64,000 nucleotides of DNA from Pseudomonas fluorescens (GCF_018614655.1 NZ_JAGGOG010000004.1:518432-582431), one strand, 5' to 3'; positions 17,306 to 26,444 are shown, numbered from the stretch's first letter. Numbers and translations are program-made. The notes: generated by a model not told the origin, from the sequence alone.

Positions 17306-17604
17306 TGGAAACCTTATCCTTTGAATTCCCCGCCGGGCAGCCGGCCAAGGGCCGGGCGTTGGTGGGTTGCGTCGGCTCAGGTGACCTGGAAGTGCTGCTG
17401 GAGCCGGGCACCGCCGGGACGCTGACCATCCAGGTGCAGACCTCGGTCAATGGCGCACAGCAACGTTGGCAGCACCTGTTCGAGCGGATCTTCCAGGAGC
17501 AGACGCCACCTGCGTTGAACATCGATATCCACGACTTCGGCGCCACGCCAGGTGTAGTGCGTTTGCGGCTGGAGCAAGGCTTCGAGGAGATCGCTCATGA
17601 CTGA
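17305..17604 (+). CDS. mdcC: Malonate decarboxylase acyl-carrier subunit MdcC (delta)
   Basis: A 99-residue carrier that holds malonyl and acetyl groups on a phosphoribosyl-dephospho-CoA arm attached to a serine. It starts [21 protein letters not shown]. The VGCVGSGDLEVLLEPG segment contains the likely attachment serine (GSGDLE), as in CitD-like carriers. I used the ATG overlapping the mdcB stop; a TTG three bases upstream is less likely. It overlaps mdcD by eight bases. Confidence 0.93.
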   Translation: METLSFEFPAGQPAKGRALVGCVGSGDLEVLLEPGTAGTLTIQVQTSVNGAQQRWQHLFERIFQEQTPPALNIDIHDFGATPGVVRLRLEQGFEEIAHD

Positions 17605-18439
17605 CTTGCTCAATAAACACAGCTTCGTCGAGCTCGGCGCTCGGCAGCGCGCCAAGGCCTTGCTCGACGAAGGCAGCTTCCGTGAGTTGATCGATCCGTT
17701 CCAACGGGTGATGTCGCCGTGGTTGAGTCGCCAGGGCGTAGTGCCTCAAGCGGATGACGGTGTCGTAATTGCCAAGGGCGCCATTGCCGGCTTGCCCGTT
17801 GTCATCGCCGCGATTGAAGGCAATTTTCAGGGCGGCAGTCTCGGTGAAGTGGGCGGGGCGAAAATCGCCGGCGCACTGGAGCTGGCCGCCGAGGACAACC
17901 GCAACGGTATTCCCACCTGTGCCGTGCTGCTGTTGGAAACCGGCGGTGTGCGCCTGCAGGAAGCCAATCTTGGTTTGGCCGCGATTGCCGATATCCACGC
18001 AGCGATTGTCGACCTGCGCCAGTACCAGCCGGTGATCGGCGTGGTGGCGGGTAGCGTTGGCTGTTTTGGCGGCATGTCGATTGCAGCAGGACTGTGCAGC
18101 TACCTGTTGGTGACACGCGAAGCGCGACTTGGCCTGAATGGTCCGCAAGTGATCGAACAGGAGGCCGGTCTTGAAGAGTACGACTCCCGTGACCGGCCGT
18201 TTATCTGGAGCCTGACCGGTGGCGAACAACGCTTTGCCAGCGGTTTGGCCGACCGTTATGTGGCGGACGATGTGGCGCAGATTCAGCAGCAAGTCACCGA
18301 GTTGTTGCAGCAAGGTTTGCCCACCATTCAGCGCAGCCGTCAGGCGGAACACTATCTGCAACGCCTGGCTGTGCTGGACGCCGAGCCGCAAATTGATCCG
18401 GCGACGGTCCGCGATCTGTATCAGGGAGAACGCTCATGA
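17597..18439 (+). CDS. mdcD: Malonate decarboxylase beta subunit (decarboxylase)
   Basis: With MdcE it forms the carboxylyase component that turns malonyl-S-carrier into acetyl-S-carrier and CO2. The 280 residues have a crotonase/carboxyltransferase fold: IAAIEGNFQGGSLGEVGGAK, then VAGSVGCFGGMSIAAGLCSY (oxyanion-hole region) and RLGLNGPQVIEQEAGLEEYDS. It starts within the last codons of mdcC and ends overlapping mdcE. Confidence 0.95.
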   Translation: MTDLLNKHSFVELGARQRAKALLDEGSFRELIDPFQRVMSPWLSRQGVVPQADDGVVIAKGAIAGLPVVIAAIEGNFQGGSLGEVGGAKIAGALELAAEDNRNGIPTCAVLLLETGGVRLQEANLGLAAIADIHAAIVDLRQYQPVIGVVAGSVGCFGGMSIAAGLCSYLLVTREARLGLNGPQVIEQEAGLEEYDSRDRPFIWSLTGGEQRFASGLADRYVADDVAQIQQQVTELLQQGLPTIQRSRQAEHYLQRLAVLDAEPQIDPATVRDLYQGERS

Positions 18440-19212
18440 GAGGGTTGCAGTGGTTCAACGCATTGAGTGCGGGTGCAACGCCTGTGAGTGGTTTGCCGAA
18501 CTCCTTGAAGGTTGCCGATGGTGTGCTCGGTGATCAACCCGTGCGCTTCATCGCCGTGGTCACCGATCCGCACAATCGCTTCCCCCGTGCTCGCAATGGC
18601 GAAGTCGGTTTACTTGAAGGTTGGGGCTTGGCCAAGGCGGTGGATGAAGTGATCGAAGCGGGCGACAAGCGCCCGCTGATCGCCATCGTCGACGTGCCCA
18701 GCCAGGCCTATGGTCGCCGCGAAGAAGCGCTGGGCATTCATCAGGCCTTGGCCGCCGCTGCCGACAGCTACGCCCGTGCACGATTGGCCGGGCACCCGGT
18801 GATTGCGCTGTTGGTGGGCAAGGCCATGTCCGGTGCGTTTCTCGCCCACGGTTATCAAGCCAACCGCCTGATCGCCCTGCGTGATCCTGGAGTGATGGTC
18901 CATGCGATGGGCAAGGCTTCGGCAGCGCGTGTGACCTTGCGCAGCATTGAAGAACTGGAAGCCTTGGCCGCCAGCGTGCCGCCCATGGCTTATGACATCG
19001 ACAGTTTTGCCAGCCTGGGCTTGCTCTGGGAAACGCTGACTGTCAGCCAGATTGAACAACCGACGACGGACGATCTGGCGCGTGTGAGTGACTGCCTGGT
19101 GCAGGCTATCAAGGACGTGCAAGCAGGTGGTGTTGATTTGAGTGGGCGCCTGGGCGCCGCCAATCGTGCGGCCTCCGCGCATGTGCGCCAGTTGCTGCGG
19201 GAGCAATGGTGA
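18436..19212 (+). CDS. mdcE: Malonate decarboxylase gamma subunit
   Basis: A 258-residue partner of MdcD, related to the carboxyltransferase alpha side. Features include LLEGWGLAKAVDEVI, IVDVPSQAYGRREEALGIHQ, and VGKAMSGAFLAHGYQANRLI, a conserved substrate-binding glycine-rich segment, followed by HAMGKASAARVTLRS. It overlaps mdcD by four bases and mdcG by seven, consistent with equimolar subunit production. Confidence 0.95.
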   Translation: MRGLQWFNALSAGATPVSGLPNSLKVADGVLGDQPVRFIAVVTDPHNRFPRARNGEVGLLEGWGLAKAVDEVIEAGDKRPLIAIVDVPSQAYGRREEALGIHQALAAAADSYARARLAGHPVIALLVGKAMSGAFLAHGYQANRLIALRDPGVMVHAMGKASAARVTLRSIEELEALAASVPPMAYDIDSFASLGLLWETLTVSQIEQPTTDDLARVSDCLVQAIKDVQAGGVDLSGRLGAANRAASAHVRQLLREQW

Positions 19213-19802
19213 ACGCCCACGATTTGCTCTGGGGCATGACTCCGGCGCACGTGCCCGCCGATGCACCGGCGTGGGCGCTGGAGGCGCTGAGTGCCGGGCA
19301 TCCGGTGGTGGTGCGGCGCGCGATTGCACAGGCCGGGCATGTGGCGGTGGGCGTGCGGGGGCGTTTGCGTGAGCAACGCTTCGCCGCCGTGATGCCGATC
19401 GCGGCCGTGCAGCGGCGCGTGGTGCCAGAGGCGCTGTGCGGTGTGATATCGCCACGGGATTTGCCGGCGTTGCAGGCGCTCGATCAACTGCGGCCGGTGC
19501 TGGCGCGGGAGCACTGGGGCGTTGTCGGCAGTGCCGGTTTTGAGCTGGCCAGCGGCATCGAAGCGCTGCATGCCAAGAGTGATCTGGATTTGATTTTACG
19601 CACGCCCGCTCGGCTTGATCGAGGCGATGCAGAGGATCTGCTGGCGATACTGGACACGGCGGTGTGCGCCGTGGACCTGCAATTGCAAACCCCGTTTGGC
19701 GCCGTCGCTTTGCGTGAGTGGGCCGGACCATCACGTCGGGTGCTGCTGAAAAGCGCCAGCGGCGCGCAGCTGGTACTGGATCCGTGGCAGGCCATGGTAT
19801 GA
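19206..19802 (+). CDS. mdcG: Malonate decarboxylase holo-ACP synthase MdcG
   Basis: Phosphoribosyl-dephospho-CoA transferase that attaches the prosthetic group made by MdcB to MdcC. The 198 residues include HPVVVRRAIAQAGHVAVGVR and GSAGFELASGIEALHAKSDLD. The latter carries the nucleotidyltransferase-like GSxxxxxxTG-type and acidic residues (SDLDLILR). The start is ATG at 19206; a GTG lies one codon later. It overlaps mdcE and mdcH. Confidence 0.92.
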   Translation: MVNAHDLLWGMTPAHVPADAPAWALEALSAGHPVVVRRAIAQAGHVAVGVRGRLREQRFAAVMPIAAVQRRVVPEALCGVISPRDLPALQALDQLRPVLAREHWGVVGSAGFELASGIEALHAKSDLDLILRTPARLDRGDAEDLLAILDTAVCAVDLQLQTPFGAVALREWAGPSRRVLLKSASGAQLVLDPWQAMV

Positions 19803-20704
19803 GCAGTCTTCTGGTGTTCCCGGGGCAGGGCGCCCAGCGTGCGGGCATGCTCCAGCAGTTGCCTCGCCCGATACTGGAGGAGGCAAGCACGGCCCTTAAT
19901 GAGGACGTGCTGATGCTCGACTCAACCGAGGCATTGGCTTCAACCCGGGCTGTGCAGCTATGCCTGTTGATCGCCGGCGTCGCTGGCGCGCGCTTGCTGG
20001 AACACCGGCCGGACTACGTTGCAGGCCTCTCCATCGGTGCTTATCCGGCGGCGGTGATCGCAGGCTCCCTGGGCTTTGCCGACGCGCTCAAACTGGTCAG
20101 CTTGCGCGGTGAGCTGATGCAGCAAGCTTATCCCCAGGGCTATGGCATGACCGCAATCATCGGCCTGGAGTTGAACGCCGTCGAAGGCCTGATCGCTCAA
20201 ATCCACACCCCGCAAACCCCGGTTTACCTGGCCAATATCAACGCCGATAACCAGACCGTGATAGCTGGCAGCAACGAAGCGATGAAGGCCGTGGCGAATC
20301 TTCTCCGAGGGACTGGCGTTGCCAAGCGCCTGGCTGTCAGCGTGCCGTCCCACTGCGCGCTCCTGGAAAAACCTGCCGAAGCGCTGGCCGAGGCATTCGC
20401 TCAGGTCTCGCTGAAAGTCCCGGCCATTACTTATCTGAGCAGCACCCGCGCTCGTCCCATTCGCGATATCGAACAGCTGCGCGACGACTTGGCATTCAAC
20501 CTGTGCCGCATCGTCGACTGGCGCGGCACCGTGCAAAGCGCCTATGAGCGCGGCGTGCGACTGCAGATCGAACTGCCCCCCGGTGCGGTGCTCAGCGGCC
20601 TGGCGCGACGGGTGTTTGAGCAAGGCACGGTGATCGCCTTCGAAGGCGCGCGCCTGGACACCTTGCAGGCGCTGCTGCAAGAGGAGGAATGCCGCCACCG
20701 ATAA
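19799..20704 (+). CDS. mdcH: Malonyl-CoA acyltransferase MdcH
   Basis: FabD-like transacylase that charges the carrier with malonyl from malonyl-CoA to prime the decarboxylase. The 301 residues start MSSLLVFPGQGAQRAGM. The nucleophile motif GLSIGAYPAAVIAGSL (GxSxG), the catalytic-histidine segment SVPSHCALLEKPAEAL and the QTVIAGSNEA block are present. I chose the ATG overlapping the mdcG stop rather than an earlier in-frame ATG inside mdcG. Confidence 0.93.
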   Translation: MSSLLVFPGQGAQRAGMLQQLPRPILEEASTALNEDVLMLDSTEALASTRAVQLCLLIAGVAGARLLEHRPDYVAGLSIGAYPAAVIAGSLGFADALKLVSLRGELMQQAYPQGYGMTAIIGLELNAVEGLIAQIHTPQTPVYLANINADNQTVIAGSNEAMKAVANLLRGTGVAKRLAVSVPSHCALLEKPAEALAEAFAQVSLKVPAITYLSSTRARPIRDIEQLRDDLAFNLCRIVDWRGTVQSAYERGVRLQIELPPGAVLSGLARRVFEQGTVIAFEGARLDTLQALLQEEECRHR

Positions 20705-20771
20705 AGCACGACCCAAGGCTTTCGAAGCACAAAAACAACAATTTCGATGAAGCACTTTGAGGACAACCATC

Positions 20772-21185
20772 ATGATTATTTACGGTGTGGCGTTGCTGGC
20801 GATCTGTACGCTGGCAGGCGTAATTTTGGGCGACCTGCTCGGCGTTCTGCTGGGGGTGAAGTCCAATGTCGGCGGCGTGGGGATCGCGATGATCCTGCTG
20901 ATTTGTGCGCGGCTATGGATGCAAAAAAACGGCGGAATGACCAAGGATTGCGAGATGGGCGTCGGCTTCTGGGGCGCGATGTATATCCCGGTGGTGGTGG
21001 CGATGGCGGCGCAACAAAACGTGGTTACCGCGTTGCATGGCGGCCCGGTGGCGGTGCTGGCGGCCATCGGTTCGGTGGTGATTTGCGGCTGCACCATTGC
21101 CCTGATCAGTCGCACCCACAAGGGTGAGCCGCTGCCCGATGAAGATCCGCTGATACCGGCTTCACCTGCCGCGGGAGGTCGCTGA
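20772..21185 (+). CDS. madL: Malonate transporter subunit MadL
   Basis: Small hydrophobic subunit (137 residues) of the MadLM malonate/sodium symporter. It has four likely membrane helices: MIIYGVALLAICTLAGVILG, GVGIAMILLICARLW, GFWGAMYIPVVVAMAA and VAVLAAIGSVVICGCTIALI. The ATG is placed by GAGGA ten bases upstream; a TTG 15 bases earlier overlaps that site and is unlikely. madM follows after one base. Confidence 0.93.
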   Translation: MIIYGVALLAICTLAGVILGDLLGVLLGVKSNVGGVGIAMILLICARLWMQKNGGMTKDCEMGVGFWGAMYIPVVVAMAAQQNVVTALHGGPVAVLAAIGSVVICGCTIALISRTHKGEPLPDEDPLIPASPAAGGR

Positions 21186-21186
21186 T

Positions 21187-21951
21187 ATGTGGGACCTCAT
21201 CGAGAAAGGGTTGGAACATAACGGCCTGGTCACCGCCTTTGCCTTCGTCGGCGTGGTGATGTGGATTTCCGTGGTGCTGTCCAAGCGCCTGACCTTCGGC
21301 CGGATTCATGGCTCGGCCATCGCCATTGTGATCGGGCTGGTGCTGGCTTGGGTCGGCGGTACGATCACAGGCGGGCAGAAGGGCTTGGCCGATGTGGCGC
21401 TGTTCTCCGGGATTGGGTTGATGGGCGGGGCGATGCTGCGAGACTTTGCGATTGTGGCCACCGCGTTTGAAGTGCAAGCCACCGAGGCGCGCAAGGCTGG
21501 ATGGATCGGCGCTGTAGCCTTGCTGTTGGGTACGGTGCTGCCATTTATTGTGGGAGCGAGCATTGCCTGGGCGTTTGGTTATCGTGATGCGGTGAGCATG
21601 ACCACCATCGGTGCGGGGGCGGTGACTTACATCGTCGGGCCGGTGACCGGTGCGGCACTGGGCGCGAGTTCCGATGTGGTGGCGCTGTCCATCGCGACCG
21701 GCTTGATCAAGGCGATCCTTGTGATGGTCGGTACGCCCATGGCGGCGCGCTGGATGGGCCTGGATAACCCTCGCTCGGCGATGGTATTTGGCGGCTTGGC
21801 GGGCACCGTCAGCGGTGTGACGGCGGGCCTGGCCGCGACGGATCGGCGGTTGGTGCCGTATGGCGCGTTGACGGCGACGTTCCATACCGGGCTTGGATGT
21901 TTACTGGGGCCTTCGTTGCTCTACTTCATCGTGCGCGGGTTGGTGGGCTAG
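21187..21951 (+). CDS. madM: Malonate transporter subunit MadM
   Basis: Large subunit (254 residues) of the malonate/sodium symporter. It is highly hydrophobic, with about seven membrane segments. Features include FVGVVMWISVVLSKRLTFG, SGIGLMGGAMLRDFAIVATA and TIGAGAVTYIVGPVTGAALG. Together with madL it closes the malonate operon and imports the substrate for mdcABCDE. A REP doublet lies directly downstream, facing the convergent mdcR. Confidence 0.94.
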   Translation: MWDLIEKGLEHNGLVTAFAFVGVVMWISVVLSKRLTFGRIHGSAIAIVIGLVLAWVGGTITGGQKGLADVALFSGIGLMGGAMLRDFAIVATAFEVQATEARKAGWIGAVALLLGTVLPFIVGASIAWAFGYRDAVSMTTIGAGAVTYIVGPVTGAALGASSDVVALSIATGLIKAILVMVGTPMAARWMGLDNPRSAMVFGGLAGTVSGVTAGLAATDRRLVPYGALTATFHTGLGCLLGPSLLYFIVRGLVG

Positions 21952-21959
21952 GTTCTATC

Positions 21960-22078
21960 CTGTAGCCGCTGCCGAGGCACGAGGCTGCGATGCGGGCCGC
22001 AGGACCGCCCTCAAGGGCCGCTGCGTCGGAATGCCGCACCAAGCCCATCGCAGCCTCGTGCCTCGGCAGCGGCTACAG
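21960..22078. repeat. REP doublet between madM and mdcR
   Basis: Perfect 33-base inverted repeats at 21960-21992 and 22046-22078, beginning CTGTAGCCGCTGCCGAGGCA, with a 53-base GC-rich centre. It lies between two convergent genes and ends five bases before the mdcR stop, where it could serve as a bidirectional barrier. Confidence 0.9.
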
Positions 22079-22083
22079 GGCTT

Positions 22084-22998
22084 TCATGTTTGCCGATTGG
22101 CATACATCCGACATTCCGCCAACAGCGCGAGCAAATTCGGATCGCGTTCCTTGGCTTTCAAAAACACCACGCCAATGTGCTGCTGCAACCGATAGCGCGG
22201 CTGTAGGGGAATCAGCTTCACCCGGTTCTCATACACCGCCGCAATCCGCCCCGGCAGCAGCGCATAACCCACTCCAGAGCTGACCATGCTCAGCAGGGTG
22301 AAGATGTCATTGACCTGCATCGCCACCTTGGGTTCGAAGCCCGCCTGCTTGAACACTCGACTACCATCCTGGTGGGTGGCGAAGCCTTGGGTCAGGGTGA
22401 TGAAGGTGGCGTCACGCACGTCCGCCAGGTCGATTTCCTGTTCGCGGTCGAAGGGTGAATCGGCTGGCGTGGCGAGAAAGATATCGTCGGAAAACAGCGC
22501 AATCTGCGCACAGTCCGGGTCGTTGGCACGCTCGTCCAGGGAGATCAGGATGGCGTCCACTTCCATGTTCTTGAGCTTGTACAGCAGATCGAAATTGGAG
22601 CCGAGCATCAGGTCGATGTTCAGCTCGCTGCGGCGAATCTTCAAACCCATGATCAGCTGTGGCACGGTCTTGACGGTCAGCGAATACAGCGAGCCCAGCT
22701 TGAAGCGCTCGGCGGAGAACCCAGCGGCTTCGCGGGTCAGGCGCACGCTGTCGACCACGTCCTGGATCAGCTTCTGTGCGCGCTCCTCCAGCACATAGGC
22801 GCTTTCCAGCGGTGTGAGGTTGCGGCCTTCATGCTTGAACAGCGGGCAGCGCAGGGCGTTTTCCAATGAGTGAATCGCGCGGTGCACGCTGACGTTGCTG
22901 GTCTGCAACTCGGCGGCGGCACGGGCCAGGTTGCCGGTGCGCATGAACGCCAGGAAAATTTCCAGCTTCTTGAGGGTGAACTCTTCGTCGATCAGCAT
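22084..22998 (-). CDS. mdcR: LysR-type regulator of malonate utilisation
   Basis: A 304-residue LysR protein: N-terminal helix-turn-helix (LEIFLAFMRTGNLARAAAEL, then QTSNVSVHRAIHSLEN) and a C-terminal effector domain with LKIRRSELNIDLMLGSN. It is encoded convergently to the mdc-mad operon, the arrangement known for malonate loci in Pseudomonas, so malonate or malonyl-CoA responsive activation is expected. Position supports the specific assignment; the sequence alone shows only the LysR family. Confidence 0.87.
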   Translation of the reverse strand: MLIDEEFTLKKLEIFLAFMRTGNLARAAAELQTSNVSVHRAIHSLENALRCPLFKHEGRNLTPLESAYVLEERAQKLIQDVVDSVRLTREAAGFSAERFKLGSLYSLTVKTVPQLIMGLKIRRSELNIDLMLGSNFDLLYKLKNMEVDAILISLDERANDPDCAQIALFSDDIFLATPADSPFDREQEIDLADVRDATFITLTQGFATHQDGSRVFKQAGFEPKVAMQVNDIFTLLSMVSSGVGYALLPGRIAAVYENRVKLIPLQPRYRLQQHIGVVFLKAKERDPNLLALLAECRMYANRQT

Positions 22999-23174
22999 GG
23001 GGTGACTCTCGTTCGAATGCCGTCGATTGTGCCCCTAAAATCGTGAGGCTCCCAGCCATGTAACGCGACTTCTACCCGGAACGTCAGAACAGTCTTGCAC
23101 TTTCATGCCCAAGGCTGGAGCCTTGTCTTGCAACGCCCAGTGAAGTAGTAACGGTTATTCGAGGTGAGTGGCAC

Positions 23175-23792
23175 ATGTATCACGGGGAACGATTCAATGC
23201 CTGGAGCCACTTGCTCGGGGCGGTCGCGGCCTTTGTCGGCGCGGTGTGGATGTTGGTGGTTGCCAGTCTCGATGGCAGCCCGTGGAAGATTGTCAGTGTG
23301 GCGATTTATGGTTTCACGCTGTTGGTGCTGTACAGCGCATCGACGGTCTATCACAGCGTGCGCGGGCGCAAGAAAGAGATCATGCAGAAGGTTGATCACT
23401 TCTCGATCTACTTGCTGATCGCCGGCAGCTACACGCCGTTTTGCCTGGTGACATTGCGCGGGCCATGGGGCTGGACGCTGTTCGGAATTGTCTGGGGGCT
23501 GGCGGTGATCGGCATCCTGCAGGAGATCAAGCCGCGCTCCGAGGCGCGAATCCTGTCGATCGTGATCTATGCGGTGATGGGCTGGATCGTGCTGGTGGCG
23601 GTCAAGCCGCTGATTGCTGCGCTGGGCACGGTAGGCTTTATCTGGCTGGCGTCGGGCGGTGTGTTGTACACCGTGGGCATTATCTTCTTTGCCCTGGAGG
23701 ACCGGCTGCGGCACTCCCATGGGATCTGGCACCTGTTTGTGATCGGCGGGAGCCTGCTGCATTTTGTGGCGATCATGGTGTACGTCTTGTAA
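23175..23792 (+). CDS. TrhA/hemolysin III family membrane protein
   Basis: A 205-residue integral membrane protein of the PAQR-like TrhA (hemolysin III, YqfA) family. It has seven likely helices. The family motif starts near the N terminus (GERFNAWSHLLGAVAAFVGA). Histidines thought to bind metal occur in STVYHSVRG, KVDHFSIYLLIAGSYTPFCL and SHGIWHLFVIGGSLLHFVAI. The start has GAGGTGAG nine bases upstream. The family is linked to membrane fluidity; the hemolysin name is historical. Confidence 0.93.
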   Translation: MYHGERFNAWSHLLGAVAAFVGAVWMLVVASLDGSPWKIVSVAIYGFTLLVLYSASTVYHSVRGRKKEIMQKVDHFSIYLLIAGSYTPFCLVTLRGPWGWTLFGIVWGLAVIGILQEIKPRSEARILSIVIYAVMGWIVLVAVKPLIAALGTVGFIWLASGGVLYTVGIIFFALEDRLRHSHGIWHLFVIGGSLLHFVAIMVYVL

Positions 23793-23808
23793 TCGCTGAT
23801 GTGTGTAG

Positions 23809-23833
23809 CCTCGTGCCTCGACAGCGGCTACAG
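23809..23833. repeat. REP half-site overlapping a stop codon
   Basis: CCTCGTGCCTCGACAGCGGC followed by TACAG matches one arm of the CTGTAGCCGCTGCCGAGG family, with one change. No facing arm is present. On the minus strand the arm supplies the final CTG-TAG codons of the LysR gene that ends at 23828. Confidence 0.7.
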
Positions 23834-24730
23834 CCGATCCAACTGCTCCTGGGCACGACTGCCGAAGATCTCCAGCAAGCTCGCCAGCATATGCGGCGGT
23901 GGCTCATCGGCGCGGGTCAGCGCATACAAGGTGATCGGCAATGGCGGTGCCAGTGGACGAATACAGGTGATCGCCGTGGATGCCCCCAGCGCAGTGAACG
24001 GATCGATCACCGCCAATCCCGCACCGGACTCGACCATCGCCCGGGCCAGCGAATAGGTCTGCACCGAAATGCTGATCCGTGGCGGTGGATCGACCGCTTC
24101 GAGGTAACTGTCGAGCTTTGCCGCCAGCGGATCGGCGCTGGACAGGCCAATCAACGGCGCGTCTGCCAGCGCCATCAATGGCAGTGGTTTTCCCTGCTCG
24201 GCTTCCGGCCAGTAATTGCGAGGCGCCAACGCCACCAGCACACCGTGAGCCAAGGCCTGGGCGTTCAGGCCTGGGTGATCGGGCGGCTGCAAGGTCAACG
24301 CCACGTCCATCTCGCGCATCAACAGGTTCTGCACCAGCTCCCGGCTGTGGGCGCTGGACAGCTCGCAGGCGATGTCCGGGTAGCGTTGGGTCCATTCACG
24401 AATGGCCGGTGGCAGCAATGACAGCGCGAGGGCCGGTGTGGCGCCGATACGCAGGCTTTGGCCGGGGGCGCGCCTCAGGTTCTGCGCCAGGCGCCGCACC
24501 CCTTGCAGGCTCTCGGTGACCTTGTCGACTTCGCGCTCCAGGGCCAGGGCTTCCGGGGTGGGCTGTAGTTTGCCGCGTACCCGTAGAAACAGCGGGAAGC
24601 CCAACTGGAGTTCGGCATGCTGCAGGACCTTGGTCACCGCTGGCTGCGAGACGTGCAGCAATTGTGCGGCAGCGCTGACGGAGCCGGTCTGGCGTATGGC
24701 CTGAAAGATTTCGATATGACGCAAGCGCAT
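23828..24730 (-). CDS. LysR-type regulator, divergent from the D-amino-acid locus
   Basis: A 300-residue LysR protein. It starts MRLRHIEIFQAIRQTGSVSA with recognition region AAQLLHVSQPAVTKVLQHAE, followed by an effector-binding domain. A start 15 codons upstream is possible, but the chosen one is family-typical. It is transcribed away from the dadA-like gene across a 108-base intergenic region, so it probably controls dadA-ridA-binding protein in response to an amino acid; this is inferred. Its stop codon lies inside a REP half-site. Confidence 0.87.
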   Translation of the reverse strand: MRLRHIEIFQAIRQTGSVSAAAQLLHVSQPAVTKVLQHAELQLGFPLFLRVRGKLQPTPEALALEREVDKVTESLQGVRRLAQNLRRAPGQSLRIGATPALALSLLPPAIREWTQRYPDIACELSSAHSRELVQNLLMREMDVALTLQPPDHPGLNAQALAHGVLVALAPRNYWPEAEQGKPLPLMALADAPLIGLSSADPLAAKLDSYLEAVDPPPRISISVQTYSLARAMVESGAGLAVIDPFTALGASTAITCIRPLAPPLPITLYALTRADEPPPHMLASLLEIFGSRAQEQLDRL

Positions 24731-24838
24731 GATGAGTCCATAACCTTTGTTTATGGGTGACCCATCTTTATTCATTGTTCGGCGCCTGTCACCTGGCCCT
24801 ACTGTTCAAGCCTGATCAAAAACGGTTTAAGGACAGAC

Positions 24839-26080
24839 ATGGCTCAGCAGGTTTGCATCATCGGCGGCGGGGTTATCGGCCTGGCAAGCGCTTACGCCCT
24901 GGTGCGCGCAGGCTGTGAAGTGACCGTGGTCGAAGCCCGGGAAACCCTGGGCAGTGAAACCAGTTTCGCCAACGGCGGCCAACTGTCCTATCGCTACGTC
25001 GCGCCCCTGGCCGATAAAGGCGTACCCCTGCAAGCCATCGGCTGGATGCTGCGGGGCGACTCGCCGTTGAAGCTGCGCCCGCGTATGGACCCGGCACAGT
25101 GGCGCTGGATGGCCTCCTTCCTGGGAGCCTGCCGCGCGTCGGTCAACAAGCGCAACGGCGGGCACCTGCTGCGGCTGGCCAGCTTGAGCCAGGACGTCCT
25201 GCAGCGCTGGCGCCAGGAGGACGTCCTGGACGGTTTTGACTGGCGGCGCAACGGTAAGCTGGTGACCTTTCGCAGCCACGGCACCTTCGAAAACGCCCGC
25301 AACAAAGTGACAGACCGCCTGCAACAGCAAGTGCTCTCGGCGGCGGACTGCGCCCGGTTGGAACCCACCTTGGGCGACAGCGGGTTTGTCGGCGGCATCT
25401 ACACGCCCAATGAAGAAGTGGCGGACTGTCACCGCTTCTGCCAGCAACTGGCGCTCAGGCTGCAAGCCTCGGGCCGCTGTACGTTCTTGCTGGGGCGCAA
25501 GGTGACTGGCATTCGCCATGCCGACGGCACGGTGCAGGCCATTGAGTTGGGCGCCGAGGTACTGCCCGTGGAGCATCTGGTACTGGCGGCGGGTCACCGC
25601 AGCGCCGAGCTGGCGTTGCCCGGCGTGTCGCTGCCGCTGTACCCCCTCAAGGGCTACAGCCTGAGCGTACCGATTGGCGAGCAGCACCAGGCGCCGAATA
25701 TCAGCATCACCGATTACGACCGCAAAATTGTCTATGCACGCATTGGTGAACAACTGCGGGTGGCGGCGATGGTGGATATCGTCGGTTTTGACCCACGCCT
25801 GGAACCCAAGCGCCTGGCTCTGATCAAGCGCCAGGCCTGTGAGACTTTCCCTCTGGCCGGTGATTATGAACAGGCGATTGAATGGGCCGGCATGCGCCCG
25901 GCCACGCCGACGGGTGTGCCGCTGATTGGTGCCAGTGCCTATCGCAACCTATGGTTGAACCTGGGTCATGGTGCCCTGGGGTTTACCTTGGCCTGCGGCA
26001 GCGGCCAATTGCTGGCCGAGCTGATCGGCCAGCACACGACTTCCATTGATATGCAGGGCCTCGCTCCCCGCGCCGCCTGA
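24839..26080 (+). CDS. FAD-dependent D-amino acid dehydrogenase (DadA-like)
   Basis: Oxidises a D-amino acid to the imino acid, passing electrons from FAD to the respiratory chain. The 413 residues begin with the dinucleotide-binding motif VCIIGGGVIGLASAYALVRA. SFANGGQLSYRYVAPLADKG is a strong DadA signature. The C-terminal GMRPATPTGVPLIGAS and NLGHGALGFTLACGSG segments complete the FAD site. AAGGA lies upstream. It is probably a paralogue of the alanine catabolic DadA; substrate unknown. ridA follows after ten bases. Confidence 0.9.
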   Translation: MAQQVCIIGGGVIGLASAYALVRAGCEVTVVEARETLGSETSFANGGQLSYRYVAPLADKGVPLQAIGWMLRGDSPLKLRPRMDPAQWRWMASFLGACRASVNKRNGGHLLRLASLSQDVLQRWRQEDVLDGFDWRRNGKLVTFRSHGTFENARNKVTDRLQQQVLSAADCARLEPTLGDSGFVGGIYTPNEEVADCHRFCQQLALRLQASGRCTFLLGRKVTGIRHADGTVQAIELGAEVLPVEHLVLAAGHRSAELALPGVSLPLYPLKGYSLSVPIGEQHQAPNISITDYDRKIVYARIGEQLRVAAMVDIVGFDPRLEPKRLALIKRQACETFPLAGDYEQAIEWAGMRPATPTGVPLIGASAYRNLWLNLGHGALGFTLACGSGQLLAELIGQHTTSIDMQGLAPRAA

Positions 26081-26090
26081 GGATGCACCG

Positions 26091-26444
26091 ATGACCATCA
26101 CTCGAATCAACAGCAACAGTCGGCTTTCTGGCGCCGTGATTTTTCAGGACCTGGTGTTTCTGTCTGGCCAAGTGCCGGGCGAGGGCCGGAATGTGACGGC
26201 CCAGACAGAGGAAGTCCTGGCCAAGATTGATGCACTGCTGGCCGAGGCCGGCAGTGACAAGGATCATCTGCTCAACGCAACCATCTACCTGAAAAATATC
26301 CAGGATGGTTTTGCGCCGATGAATGACGTCTGGTCGGCTTGGCTCTCGCCAGGCCAGGCGCCGACCCGTACCACCCTGCAAGCAGAACTGGCACGCCCGG
26401 ATGTACTGGTGGAAATCAGCGTTATTGCTGCCCGCCGCATCTGA
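26091..26444 (+). CDS. RidA family enamine/imine deaminase
   Basis: A 117-residue RidA/YjgF protein that hydrolyses reactive enamines and imines. Features are FQDLVFLSGQVPGEGRNVT, ATIYLKNIQDGFAPMNDVW, and PTRTTLQAELARPDVLVEIS with the conserved arginine in PTRT. The start MTITRINSNSRLSGAV was chosen over an upstream in-frame codon inside dadA. Next to a D-amino acid dehydrogenase it would speed hydrolysis of the imino acid product. Confidence 0.93.
   Translation: MTITRINSNSRLSGAVIFQDLVFLSGQVPGEGRNVTAQTEEVLAKIDALLAEAGSDKDHLLNATIYLKNIQDGFAPMNDVWSAWLSPGQAPTRTTLQAELARPDVLVEISVIAARRI

Noticed and set aside
18610..19890. Long antisense frame over mdcE and mdcG
   Set aside because: Low-complexity Arg/Pro/Ala composition and no motif; both genes on the plus strand are clear.
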